NCBI GenBank assembly: GCA_001630475.1
Contig: KV419398.1
Coordinates: forward strand, 719,825-783,824
Reading direction: 5' to 3'
Source: Sistotremastrum niveocremeum HHB9708
Lineage: Eukaryota; Basidiomycota; Agaricomycetes; Sistotremastrales; Sistotremastraceae
DNA: 64,000 bases
Shown here piece by piece: positions 38,586 to 49,655 of this stretch. The position numbers and the translations under genes were made by a program. The notes below the pieces were generated by a model. The model did no database searches, was not told where the DNA came from, and saw only the letters and a program-made list of their open reading frames with translations. Positions within the stretch are counted from its first letter, which is position 1; the number at the start of each line of letters is the position of its first letter.

Positions 38586-39832
38586 CTAATAGGTTTGAGA
38601 GAATCCGAATGTTCCGTGAATGCGAGTTAGAATCTCCAGGAAATGAGGTTCATTCTCCGGGGTGATATGCCCATGACGAATCATGAAATCAAGCAGAACT
38701 ATTCGTAGGTCAAGGATGGCACGTTAGAGGAACCAAAGAACTTGCCTACGGCACAGTTGGGCTTAAACAGCCCCTCAAGCATTTTTTGTTTCACGACGGC
38801 CATGGGGAGCAGCTGGGGGAAGCATTTCAAAAGGGCTCAGAAAGCAAGAACACCTGCGAACCTCGAAGGATTCTACCTCTCCATCGGAAGGCTTAGGGAT
38901 TAAAGAATCGACTTGATCGGAGGGGATCAATAGATCATAAACGTACCTAACCGCAGGCTTAGAATTAGCCACTCAAGGAATAAAATCTGGCTCACTCGAC
39001 TTCAGGTTGTAACCAGCCCTTATCTGATCTTTGCCAAATCAGTCAAGATCGGAGATTGCTCTAGCATGAGAATACACACCGATAGAAGTAGCTAACTGCC
39101 CCAGCACCTTTGATGTTTGGACCGACAAAGGATTGAGGGAGACTGGCTTCCTCTTCGGCCTCTTTGACCATTGACTCGAGAGGTGTAAGTTTATAGGGAA
39201 GACCGCCGGCAGCACTATTATCCAACCACCCGGGCCACCTTGAGAACATATACGTGTGAGATCGAAAGAGCATCCAAGTATAGAGCCAACGTTTGTTTCG
39301 TCATGGAGCGTTTTGCGACCCATATCTTCCAATCCGAGGTGTACAAGGTCAAATGCACCCCATAAGTGACGATTCCGAACAGCCCACTCGCAGCTCTTTC
39401 TATGACAAAAGCCAGGTTGCTTTCGTGAAGAGGTCCCAGCGGCTCATTGTAGACAGGATATAGCTCGTTTCTCCACATTCGCCCGCCTATGGTGTTGGCG
39501 AAGAGCCCCTGCTCGCGCCAACCCTCACATAGGATCTTGAGAGCCTCTGATCTTTTCTCTGGAGTTGACAGGGTGGCAGAGAAAGAAACTGCATCGATGG
39601 CCTTTGAATTGTCGTCCCGGTGTATGATCCAACGAGGGCCATCTTTGCTACCTTCATTATCTGATTCAAGAGCACGGACAACGTTATCCCAGAGAAATCC
39701 AATGGGGTACTGACGATCCCCAGAACCCGACGAAGATGGGGATTTCAGTAGAAACGGCACCAATCTCTCTTCGCAGCGATCAAGTCTGAAGTTGTCGCAA
39801 GCTTCGACGACAGCGAGGAAAGATGGTCCCAT
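38586..39832 (-). CDS. Nudix hydrolase with N-terminal DUF4743 (332 aa, YJR142W/thiamine-pyrophosphokinase-related type)
   Basis: Six exons: 39832-39291, 39238-39080, 39028-38996, 38946-38862, 38812-38746 and 38698-38586. The fifth intron starts with GC (GCAAGT), the others with GT. The N-terminal half carries the DUF4743 signature (IGFLWDNVV, RMWRNELYPVY), followed by SMTKQTWPGWLDN and the Nudix box. The box reads GGLPYKLTPLESMVKEAEEEASLP: the EE pair of the catalytic helix is present, but the first box glutamate is Leu and the usual Arg is Lys. The C-terminus ends with the family's FKPNCA..LLDFMIRHG segment. Relatives are nucleotide-diphosphate hydrolases acting on oxidised thiamine pyrophosphate or similar compounds; activity here is uncertain. 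It is transcribed divergently from MIC10. Confidence 0.88.
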
Positions 39833-39873
39833 GCTTTAGCAATGTTTGGCGCTATTTGTACCACTAATTCCCG
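39833..39873. promoter_or_regulatory. very short divergent promoter (Nudix / MIC10)
   Basis: Only 41 bases separate the two start codons (39832 minus, 39874 plus). Both 5' leaders and the core promoters must overlap or extend into the other gene. No TATA box is visible. Confidence 0.6.
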
Positions 39874-40398
39874 ATGTCATCCAAAGACTCGAAACCGTCG
39901 ACCAGCGATTCCATCGTTGGACAAAAGGTACGGAGCCAGTCGTATCATCTGTCGAAGTTTTCTAATGACTGGATATAGTATGATCGTTGCCGTACGTCGC
40001 ACAGTTGACCAGTTCTCAACATATACTCATAGGGCACCCATCACATTGCAGTCGCAGACTTAATTCTGAAAGCGTAAGATACACGCCAGCTCACATGAAA
40101 TCGCGCTCAACTTGAGGAATAGTGGTGTTGGTTTTGGCGTCGGAGTCGTTGCATCGGTCATTCTCTTTCGCCGTGAGTGCTTCGACATGGTCTATTGCTC
40201 CGTTGACTACAATTTCCCTTTGGTTCAGGACGCACATGGCCGATATCCCTTTCCACCGGGTTCGGAATAGGAGCTGCCTATGCTGATTGTGACCGTTCCT
40301 TCAACCTTGCACGCGTTCCGGGCACGCGCATCATTCCTGCGTCACCACCACCTGCTGCACCAGCAGTCGAACCCAAATCCTCGACCCATGTTGTATAG
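39874..40398 (+). CDS. MIC10: MICOS complex subunit Mic10 (102 aa)
   Basis: Five small exons: 39874-39927, 39979-39991 (13 bases), 40052-40073 (22 bases), 40123-40172 and 40229-40398. All are bounded by GT-AG and the phases close. The product begins MSSKDSKPSTSDSIVGQK, then YDRCLADLILK. The first membrane hairpin segment carries the glycine motif GVGFGVGVVASVILF, then RRRTWP, and the second carries STGFGIGAAYADCDRSFN. These are the two Gly-rich helices by which Mic10 oligomerises and bends the inner mitochondrial membrane at cristae junctions. A Pro-rich tail (ASPPPAAPAVEP) follows. No long open frame exists because the exons are so short; the gene was built from its motifs. Size matches the family (about 80-100 aa). 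Confidence 0.9.
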
Positions 40399-40864
40399 AT
40401 GCATGCACGACTAGCGAAGAGCTGTGGTCAGGAACGAAGATAAACATCTGCATTCACAATTCTGTCTCGCCAAAATCTGTACCAAACATTCGTTAAGAAT
40501 TAGACATCAGGCCGAACAATGCATGATCCCGAAGGGACCTCCACCTATCTGCATGGTTGAAAGTAGAAGATGCGTATTATCCGGGAAGTTGCATGCCATC
40601 GTACTTGGGGTTTAGAAAGAATGCGGTCCGGCATTCTGAAATGCTTAAAGTCGCCGATCATTTCGTAAACTCATCCCAGTAACATGTCAAACTCGTTGTT
40701 CCCTCCGAAACGATGGATTCGAGCGTTTTTGGACTTGAGCTTTTTTAGACGAGATCCTCAATAATTCAAAGCTTAACTTAGATATCGACACATCGAAGAG
40801 CTGACCGAAGTCGAAAGCGGGAGCCGGCGCCGACTTCCGCCGCGATCGAACTCAACCTTAAGCC
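40399..40864. other. intergenic between MIC10 and CinA-like gene
   Basis: MIC10 3' region and promoter of the next gene. No further gene is seen. Confidence 0.6.
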
Positions 40865-41562
40865 ATGACGTTTCCTCCCCCATCGTTGGCCGCCGTATTG
40901 ACAGAGCTCGCGCCTTTGCTTAAAGCGCGAAAAGAAACGATATCAGTTGTGGAGACGACCACTGGCGGCCTTATCTCAGCATCTCTTCTTTCAGTTCCAG
41001 GAGCTAGTGAATTCTACAAAAATGGAATGACGCTATACACTCGTGAAGGTCGCCTGGAATTTGGGGGATGGACAGATGAGATTATCCAATCATACAGGTA
41101 GGGTAATATGTCAAGTGTCTGAAAAATGGACCCTCCGTCGACCACTATTGCAACTTGTGTCAGGGGTCCCACACAGGAAATCGTAGCTGGAATCGCAAAG
41201 CATGTCAGACAAAGTTTGCCAGCGACATATACACTATGCGAATCCGGAACGGCTGGGCCCTCAGGGGGAAGCCAGCCCAATCGTAATCCGTATGTTTCGA
41301 TAGCATATTTCGGTGGACATTATGAACGACTGCACCCACAGAGGTTATGTCGCCTTTGCTATCGCCACTGAAAGCGGAGTGGTGACAAAGGAGATACCGA
41401 ACGTAGGTCAGGGAAATGACCGGGCAGCTAATATGGTGAAATTCGCCGAAGAGGGTTTGCAATTCCTCCTCTCGGTCATAAAAGGTGATTTTTTCAGACG
41501 GTCGCAAACAAAAAAAAGCATACTAAATTCAGACAGAATCCGAGAAGTCTTCCCGCCTGTAG
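40865..41562 (+). CDS. CinA C-terminal-domain (PncC-like nicotinamide-nucleotide amidase) protein (175 aa)
   Basis: Exons 40865-41097, 41164-41289, 41342-41484 and 41537-41562. The protein shows the family's order: KARKETISVVETTTGGLISASLLSVPGAS, then FYKNG, then LCESGTAGPSGG, then NPGYVAFAIATESG. In bacteria this domain deamidates nicotinamide mononucleotide in pyridine-nucleotide recycling; a similar role in fungi is an inference. The length fits the stand-alone domain. If the last intron is retained, the frame instead runs to 41615 with a different 40-residue tail; the spliced ending was preferred because the donor (GTGATT) and acceptor (GACAG) are reasonable and the shorter tail fits the family. 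Confidence 0.85.
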
Positions 41563-41880
41563 CTATACAAGTAGTTAGTTGTTACACCACCTCTCACCCG
41601 TGTAACAAAGCATAGCCCGTAAAATAAACTTCCAGTTGAACCTTGAACGTAACGCCGTTCAACTTCAAGACTGACTGCATAGTGTAACACTCAGAAGTGA
41701 CAAAAAAATTCCACGGAAGTGTAAGACAGACCTTTTGATTGGAAGCAATAGAGCCTCTAAATTGGTCATGCTGAACAAGAAACTGAATCAACCAAGCGCA
41801 GGACCAAACTTGAAGTTTGGAAGTGAAGGCCGGCTAAGCGTGGGAAGCTTCGATCAACTCCGCCCTCCCTCTTGCCCGCC

Positions 41881-42417
41881 ATGAAGCTCGTTCGGTGAGT
41901 TGACTTCGATTGACTGCCAATCCGCCTTCATCTGTTCCCAGTTTGATTTGGTCCTTTCGCAAACATGTGGCTGATTGGTATCGTCCAACTTTTTCCTTTC
42001 CAGGTTTCTCATGAAATTGAACAATGAAACGGTCACGATTGAGCTGAAAAATGGGTCCATCGTCCATGGCACTATCACCGGTCAGTAATTAATGCTCCAT
42101 GATTGCCAGTTATGGCGTAACTAATGGACGATACCCCAGGTGTTGACATGCAGATGAACACGCATCTCAAAACAGTCAAATTGACGACTCGCAATACCGG
42201 GCCATTCAACTTGGATTCTCTGTCCATCCGTGGCAATAACATCCGTTATTTTGTCTTACCAGACGCTCTTCCTCTTGATACTTTACTGGTGGACGACGCG
42301 CCCAAACCGAAGGGTGGCAGGAAAAAAGAGGATCCACGAGGAAGAGGCAGGGGCAGAGGAGGTATGGACAGGGGCCGCAGCAGAGGTCGCGGCCGTGGAC
42401 GTGGACGCGGGTTCTAG
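41881..42417 (+). CDS. SMD1: small nuclear ribonucleoprotein Sm D1 (122 aa)
   Basis: Three exons: 41881-41894, 42004-42080 and 42140-42417. The first exon codes only MKLV plus two bases, as in many fungal Sm genes. The Sm1 motif is [23 protein letters not shown] and the Sm2 motif is [14 protein letters not shown]. The C-terminus is an RG-rich tail ([19 protein letters not shown]), the usual target of arginine methylation and SMN binding. Sm D1 forms the heptameric ring on U1, U2, U4 and U5 snRNAs. Length and architecture match the human protein (119 aa) closely. Confidence 0.97.
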
Positions 42418-43034
42418 TCTTCTTGCTCTTCTAAAAAGGTGCGCTTCGATCGCTATGCTCAATGCTTAGACACTGAGCGTCGCCGCAGTGTTTGCCTACT
42501 GACTCCCTGCTTCTTACCGACTGGAAAAACCCAGAGAGCTGGGTGGCCTTGTGCTGGTTCCTTATCTAATGGCCCCCGTGGCTGTCGTTACTTGCTGCAA
42601 CACCTCTTTCTCCGATGTACCACCTCGCCGACCAGATGCAATACATATCGTATACATGTACAATCATCAAACTCACTGGTATATGATCAGCAAGCGCAGA
42701 GGTCAAAGGCATCAGTCTTTCTTATGGTGTTCGACGTCTCCGGAGTTAGGCTTCCAAGAAGTTGCTCAATCTCATCTACATGCAAGTTGCTCGAGTATCT
42801 TGACGGGACGAGCGCTGCGCAAAAGCAAGAAGCAAATGACATTACTAGGATTTAGTATCTATCCCATGAATCCGAATGCGACGAAACCAATTATGAAACC
42901 CTAATGCTATAGATGAGACAACCAGATGAAACGTAAGCTCGTGAGTATTAATACAGTCGATAGAGGAAAGTAAGAGCAATGGTCCAGAAAACCCATAATC
43001 CAAGAGATATACAATCAAGACGTCGTGAAGATAC
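42418..43034. other. convergent intergenic region
   Basis: The 3' regions of Sm D1 and the membrane-protein gene face each other here. A 139-codon plus-strand frame (42439-42855) has no domain and starts directly after the Sm D1 stop, so it is not called. Confidence 0.55.
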
Positions 43035-45093
43035 TCAAGCCGGGTATTTGGGCTTGCTCCTGAAGAGATATTCTTCAGGGCCCGAAGGCTCGAATTTAAC
43101 GCTCGTTGATCTTGCTTTCTCGTCGTCAGGCTCTATAGTAGTGCCTATGGGGAATCTCAAGTCTCCGCTCGAGGAAGCTACGGCCAGAGACACATGGCTC
43201 GTAGGATCAAAGCGTGGCAGTGGGTGGTCCATGACGAACAAGACATAGCCGAAGAGGATGAGCATGACTAGCCCTACTACGCCAACAGGGATGAAGGCGA
43301 CGAAGGTGTGAGAGCCTGCATCCCATCCTAATGTTGGCCAGGTCATATCTCCGGCGAGTGAGCGAATGCACGGGTTCGTTGTCTTCGTGATGTCGCTTGT
43401 CTGGCTGAGCATCTGTAGCGTGAAGAGCAAACGAAGAAACGACGCCTTCGTTTTATGATGTGAGTACGTGTGTGAGAGGGAACGGTGTGAGACGTACCTC
43501 GTATTCGATAACACCCTGAATCATGGTTTCCAGCAACGAAGTATAAGCCAACTGCGTTCCATTCGAGGCCATCGTTTGATTCCTGACGAAAGGTATATAG
43601 ATGGAATTGATAGCGTCGATGAAGAAGTTTCCATTCCAGGTCTGAGTGCCTGCGATCACCGATATCAGGGCTGCCGTAGCATTTCCCATCACATTGAAGC
43701 TCGGCTCTCTCGTGTCCGTCGTGCCATTATTGATCCACGAAAAGGCCGAGGTGGAAGACTTGTATTCGAGACTGCCCAACTCAATGCTTCCGGTGACCTC
43801 GCAACTAATATTTCCAATGACGTCGTAGTCTGCTCCCGAGCCGAAGTGCGTGAGGTAGACGTTCTCCGTTATAAGATTGGGAGTGGTGTCGGGAGCTGGG
43901 CAGTTGATGGATCCTACGAGGAAGTTGCTATTCGGCAGAGTCCATGATTGAGTGTTTCCACCTCCACAATCGCTGGTCACATTAGCGATCATTCCTGTGG
44001 AGTCGACGGTCACGGAGAAGGGGTTATTGTTGATATACTGGCAGGAGACTGTAACATTGAGTCCCTGCTGTGTCAAGGAGGAGTTTGCCGGTTGCTTGTA
44101 TGAGGATGTAGTGTCGAGATACTTGGAACTGGATGGTCCTTGGGGGACGACGCCTCCCGTAGATCCATAGAAGTTGAGCCCGCCCATTTCGTAAATGTTA
44201 ACGACTTCTTGAAATTCGGGGCTACCCAAAGATATAAGGACGTCCTTGAACTTCTTAGCAATCTAAAGAACGATGACGGTGAGCAAAAAAATTGACATAA
44301 TTCGCGGATCACGCACTGCTGAGCGACCTGCAGTCAAGATATCCATGGTCTGGTCGGACGACCAACACGTAGTGATCCCCATCCCGGCCACATTCTGAGA
44401 AGCAATAGTCAGATCGAGTCGAATCTCGAGTATGAGATGAATTACCTTCCAGTCACAGTTATTGGAGTTGTGCAGATTATTGTTTTGAAACCAAGCCGGG
44501 CAAGACGCGTCCGTCGCTAAGAAATCGACTTCCCACCCCATAAGCTGCTGCGACAAGGTTATTGGCAATGGCGCGAGCAGGGTCGTGTAGCCGGCCGTCA
44601 GCAACCCGAGGACGATTGCTGAAGTGATGGTCATCAGGGTATAGAGGGGTCGCCTCATCTCCAGCAGGCCGGAGCCAAATTTCAAGGCTGCCAAAGTTTC
44701 GATCGTGGCAAACATCGACCAATTGAGGGATCTCTTCGCAGCGACGAACGATATAATTCTCGAGAAGAGATTCTGTGCCAACCAGGAGAAGAAGGATGAG
44801 ACGATGGCGATTATTAGAAGGGTGTATCGGGGGTTATTGGTCGTCCAGTTCACCAAGAAAGTGGGTGCTCGAAGGCCGCCATGGCTAATGCTGAGATGTA
44901 CGATAAAGAGTATAGGGAGACCGATGGCTATCATGAACTGGACCACGGTAAGGAGGTAGAGGGCATGCGTATGCCATTTTCCATAGAAGAAATGTGAGTA
45001 GTGGATGGCAGAAGAGTAAGCACTGGAAGGCCGCCCCGGAGAGAGAGGATAGGGCTGTGGTCGGAGAGGGACTTGCTCGTATTGTTGGTTCAT
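43035..45093 (-). CDS. four-helix membrane protein of unknown function with large extracytosolic domain (622 aa)
   Basis: Four exons on the minus strand: 45093-44446, 44394-44317, 44262-43498 and 43412-43035. All are GT-AG with closed phases. Membrane segments lie at about residues 45-70 (ALYLLTVVQFMIAIGLPILF), 95-115 (YTLLIIAIVSSFFSWLA), 152-176 (ITSAIVLGLLTAGYTTLLAP) and about 535-560 (FVAFIPVGVVGLVMLILFGY). Between the third and fourth is a long domain with many NxS/T sites and several cysteines, so it is probably outside the cell or luminal. The N-terminal 40 residues are Pro/Gln/Tyr-rich and cytosolic. I recognise this as a type common in basidiomycete genomes, but I know no function. 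Confidence 0.85.
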
Positions 45094-45415
45094 GGACGAG
45101 CTCTGAGACAGGCCGAGCTGGTCGTCCGCGAATTTTGAGGGCGAGGGCCGGGGACGGGAAAGCCTTTATATCGGCCACCACGTTCTTGGCCAGGCACAGC
45201 CACATAGTGACAGGGGGGCGAAAGATGAAATGAAGAAATCAGAAAAGCTGTCGATCGTGACTTGCGATGCCCTGGAAAGGCAAATCTTCGAGCACAGCGG
45301 ACATTACGTAATCCGTTCCTGGGTCGAGGCTCAGGCACGCGTCGAATAAGCGAGATCGAGATATCGTCTAGAGCAGTGCCAACTCCACTTGCTGCATCGA
45401 GTCTGTCTCGCAATC
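45094..45415. other. short intergenic stretch
   Basis: The upstream region of the membrane-protein gene, overlapping the 3' region of the F-box-like gene. No gene is seen. Confidence 0.6.
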
Positions 45416-46565
45416 TCACGTGGAGGCTCCAACCTGTGAGACCTCCTTGTACTTTGGAGGTTCAAACCTTTTTCTCCAGATAACGGGAACGTCGTGATGT
45501 TCGCAGAGTTTCTTCACCTCTCTTATATCACCCCGCCATCGAGCGGTCAGTTCTTCCGATCCCTCCATGTAAAGCATTTTCGGAGTATCTTCTTGCGGGG
45601 ATAAAAGCCCCTGTCCAAACGCGAAGGAGAGATTCCAATTCCCATAATTCTTTTTCCCATTTCGGAGTTGAAGACAGAGGGTCCGAAAATTGGGCAGAGT
45701 ATGGGGTATGAACGGTAAGATCCCGAAAGCTGTGGAAATGCGAATATGTTGAATATTCTGTGCGCGAAGCATGATGTCAAGCACCATTTGCTCGTGTCCG
45801 CAATCGACCGCTAAGCTCTTTAAGTTTCCGAATGTATTCCGGTCGATGTGGTCGCTTTGCGCTTGCGCGATCACGTCCATGCTGAACTCGAGCAGAGGTG
45901 CTTTCATATGATCAACAGTCCCGCATCGAATGTCCAGGGACACTAAATGCCTGGCGCTTTTGAGGGACGCAAGAAATTCCACCAGGTCGCTAGGATGGCT
46001 GATCCCGAAGTCAATGGTGAGGTGACGAAGGGATTCAATAGGTGGTAAGATGCGCCTCATGTCTGCGGAGGTGACATATTGAAGAAGAGTGTGCCCAGGA
46101 CCACCGATCTGGATGAGCATGAAACGACATAAATCGCGTGGGTGTTCGCCTCCTCGTCGAATACGTTTCTGGAGCACGCGTTCATATCTTTGGACATCGT
46201 CTGATCCTATGATCACGACGTCCATCAGAGAAAGGCGCGTCGCGATTTCATTCCTATATTATCAACTTAACGATATGTGTCGCGTTTGTGGACAAGACTG
46301 ACCATTCACGACAAACAAGTAAGGCTACCCAGAGCGCTTCGTGGTAGTTTCGTTCGATGATTGCATCAAGGAGTGAAATGCGTAGTACCACTTCCCACAA
46401 TTCAGCAGGCAGACGAGCAGCACCAGAAGGAGGCGACAATTCGGCGATCAGATTTCGAGCAGGTGGATAAGTGATAGGCGTTTCCTGCAGAACTCTCGTA
46501 AAGCCTCGCGCCGCTGCGCGACGTAGATTTGGCCTGTCTGTCGCTCTCGAGCTAGATGAACCCAT
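45416..46565 (-). CDS. F-box-like / LRR-like protein (366 aa)
   Basis: Two exons: 46565-46303 and 46253-45416. Near residue 52 the sequence LPAELWEVVLRISLLDA is followed by LWVALLVCREWNEIATRL, an F-box-like pattern (LPxELWxxIL, then VCRxWxxIA). The remainder alternates leucine-rich strands and helices (IESLRHLTIDFG, ARHLVSLDIRCG, NLKSLAVDCG, NIQHIRISTAFG), which fits a degenerate leucine-rich repeat. Such proteins are highly expanded in Agaricomycetes and usually act as SCF ubiquitin-ligase adaptors; that role is inferred. The F-box itself is weak. Confidence 0.75.
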
Positions 46566-47340
46566 GGCTTTTAGTTTTGTTAGGCACTGGCGGCCGTCAC
46601 GGTCAGAAAGATTTGAAGGGCGCCAGTGCTGAGATCTGAGAATTTCGGTTGGTGTTGAGACGCCGGCTCAGTCTTTCCAACTTGGTACTGAAATTTGCTT
46701 CCGTGTGCGCCTTCGATACCTCATAGCAAACTTTCATACATATATGAGAAATTCTCAATTTATCTGAGAGATTGGAATTACTGGCAAGGCGAACTGCAGC
46801 AACACCGAAGACGCGAAAGACTGTCAACGAGCATATATATATGGAACTACAATAACTGATACCAAATGCCCTCATTAATGTTGGTGCTACATATACACTT
46901 TGGTCCGATTGCACACTTGCATTTTCGGGACAACCGATGTTCTCATCGAGACTTTTCCCTGGATTTGCTCATGTCATCCTGATGCTTACATGGTAATCGT
47001 ACTGCAGAACTGGACGTGCGCGTGTGGCTGTGTAATGAACGTCACCCAGTGCACACATACACAGCCGCAACCCATCATCTATGCTGGCTAAGTACTCAAA
47101 GGGCACATAAGGACGTGAGAGTCACGTATTGGGTTGCTGCACTGCAGGTTGAGAAACTAGAAAGGCTTGAGTCCACTCGAGTCATTGGATCTGCAACGGA
47201 TATTCCGAGAGATGACATCAGAGAACTAGTCATTATAACATGCTAGGAGATGAGGGGAAGAGACAGTTCTCTATGAACATGACGCAACGTAAAGACAGAT
47301 CCTATGTGCACCAGGAGAATAAGTGAAGCAGTAGAAGAAC
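46566..47340. other. intergenic region
   Basis: The promoter of the F-box-like gene and the 3' region of eIF2 beta. Only short frames are present and no gene is supported. Confidence 0.6.
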
Positions 47341-48682
47341 TTATCCAGTCTTGTTCTTGCTCCTTCTGCCGACTTGGGCCTGGAAACCACTCTTGATAGC
47401 ACTGACTGATCTTCGACTTCCACAACTCTCGCAAGCCATGAAGTAGATTCGGTTTTCTTTAGTCAGGAGAGTGTCAGGGGATTTACATGTCTTGCACGTA
47501 ACATACTCGACTGCAAACAGCGATTAGCACAGCTAGAAGGAACATGCTGACGTAATATCCACGTACCGATGTAGCGCCGAAGTACGTTCTCCATCTGTTT
47601 TGGTAAGAAACGTCCTCTGATTACAAGACGTCCCGAGCCATCAACTGAACCGGTAGTACCCAATTCAGCAAACAGGAATGCGATAACGTGTTCTGGTTGA
47701 CGATGCATTCGCTTGCAAATATCCGTGATATTCGCAAATATCGATTTTTTGTTTCCTGGAAAACATGCGTTGAGTATGGAGTCCGTGAAACACGAGCATG
47801 ACACAGAAAGTTACCTTCACGCAGAATTTGAGGCGGTGCGATCGTGTATCTTTTGCCGGTGTTGGAGGCAAGGGCAGGATTAGCGGCGTGAAGGGCGTTG
47901 AAAAATCGTGTGAGAAGCTATGATCGTTATTAGATGAAGACTTGATGAGAAAGGCATGCCAACGGACCTCGTTGTACTTGTAATCACGGTCGCTTCCTAA
48001 CCATGGTTCGCTGCCAGTATCCACACCCGAAGGCACATCCGCGACTGGGGCAAAGGGGTCGTCTCCCAAATCGGCGTCATCGTCGAGAGCAGCAGCGATA
48101 TCATCGTCATCTGCGTCACCACCTTTCGAATTTTCGAGCTCTTTCTCGAACGCTTCAAGATCGACTTTCTTCTTCGATGACTTTTTCTTCTTTTTCAGAT
48201 CCGACAAGTCGAAGTCGTCGAGTGCGGGTTCAGCCGAGGGTTCGGGAGCAGATGCAGATGCAGGTGTGGACTCTTCCTGGTTCTCCTCCTATATCACGAT
48301 AACAGTAAGATGCATTGTGGAACGGTGCAGCCGCCGTTCAAGAACTCACAAGATCGAAAGGAATTTCTTTCTTCTTTTTCTTCTTCTTTTTGAGATCGCC
48401 AAACATAGCTAAGGGGTCTTCCTCCTCAGCTGCTGCCTTTGCAGATGCCTTTTGCCCAATATCTTCCGCATCTTCATCTCTCCCACTCGCTCCGTTAGCT
48501 TTCATTTGTTCATGGACGGTTGCAGGGCCAAGCTCGCCGTTGGATTGAGAAGGTGTGAGGGGTGGTGCGGGGGTGGTAGGATCAGCATCTGCTCCTAATG
48601 GGTCCTCTGAGAATGCAACGGTCTTCTTCTTCTTCTTTTTCTTCAACGATGGATCAAATAATGGTTCAGTTGAGGCCGACAT
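47341..48682 (-). CDS. SUI3: translation initiation factor eIF2 subunit beta (371 aa)
   Basis: Five exons on the minus strand: 48682-48350, 48288-47968, 47917-47815, 47755-47567 and 47510-47341. The N-terminal third has three polylysine blocks (7, 8 and 5 Lys), the binding sites for eIF5 and eIF2B epsilon, separated by acidic linkers. The core holds [29 protein letters not shown], then [20 protein letters not shown] and [17 protein letters not shown]. The C-terminal zinc ribbon is CKTC with CESC about 20 residues later, ending RRSKNKTG. It recruits initiator Met-tRNA as part of eIF2. The start at 48682 ([11 protein letters not shown]) was chosen over an in-frame upstream ATG at 48757 because it matches the family's N-terminus. 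Confidence 0.96.
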
Positions 48683-49655
48683 GATGCTCGACGAAAGGTG
48701 ACTGGGTGTAGTCGGAGCTTCAATTAAAATATTTTCACATAATACATCCAGCGCCAAAGTCTCTCAGTCCCGCCCTGTGCGAGGCTTGAGCGCTTGAGCA
48801 CTTCGTACTTCGTGACACCCAACCATGACTCTCCGAAGATGAATAACATGCGGAAGTTTGAGCATCGTCTGCATATTGAAGAAGCTTAGGCTCAGCTTTG
48901 TACATCGCAAGCAAGCTGGTCAGAATCTCAACCACGCCAACAATCAAGACAAAATTCGTCATCTTCCACTCGGGGCCATGACTTCCCTCACTACCTCATC
49001 TCCTCAGCTATATACCGGCTGACATGCATTTCATATACCTGGACCATGAGTCTACGGCGACTACACATATGCATCAGAAGTAGTGCGGATATAGCGTTGC
49101 GCGAGTGTGGAGAACGCTGACCCCGGCGAGGGTCGAGAATGGTACAACGCCGTCGCTGCGAGTGTCTAGGTGTGTTCAGTGCCCCTCACGTCGACGCAAT
49201 CAGCGCTTACACGGGTCAAGAGAATTGCAAGTTGATATGATTATTCGCGGACGTCTCCTTGGATTTCACCATGGAACGATATACGTCTTCTTCGGACTCG
49301 TTTCGAGTTGGACGAATCAAAGATAAAGACGATAGCGCGCCTCTGCTTTGTCGTGTGACGGTGTACATGAATGTTTCACTCTCGTCCCCGCACACGCACG
49401 TACAATTTACGATCCTGTCGTGGACACGATATGAAGTTGCAAAGCACAAATCTATTAAAGCCACCCGTTCGAGCTGACGTTGCACACGAACAATCCGTGG
49501 GATCCCTCATGTTCTACTCCCACTTTCAGTGGAGCAAAGGGCCACATTCCTGAAGTACGAGAGCGTTGTCACCTCCCCTTTCTCTCTTTGATTGTTTAAA
49601 GGTCTTCGGAAGGCATTGACGGTCATCAACTTATTCCGACTACTGTACTTGCTTT
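48683..49655. other. divergent intergenic region
   Basis: Nearly 1 kb between the eIF2 beta start and the caspase-like gene start. Only short frames without domains are seen. It should contain both promoters. Confidence 0.55.
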
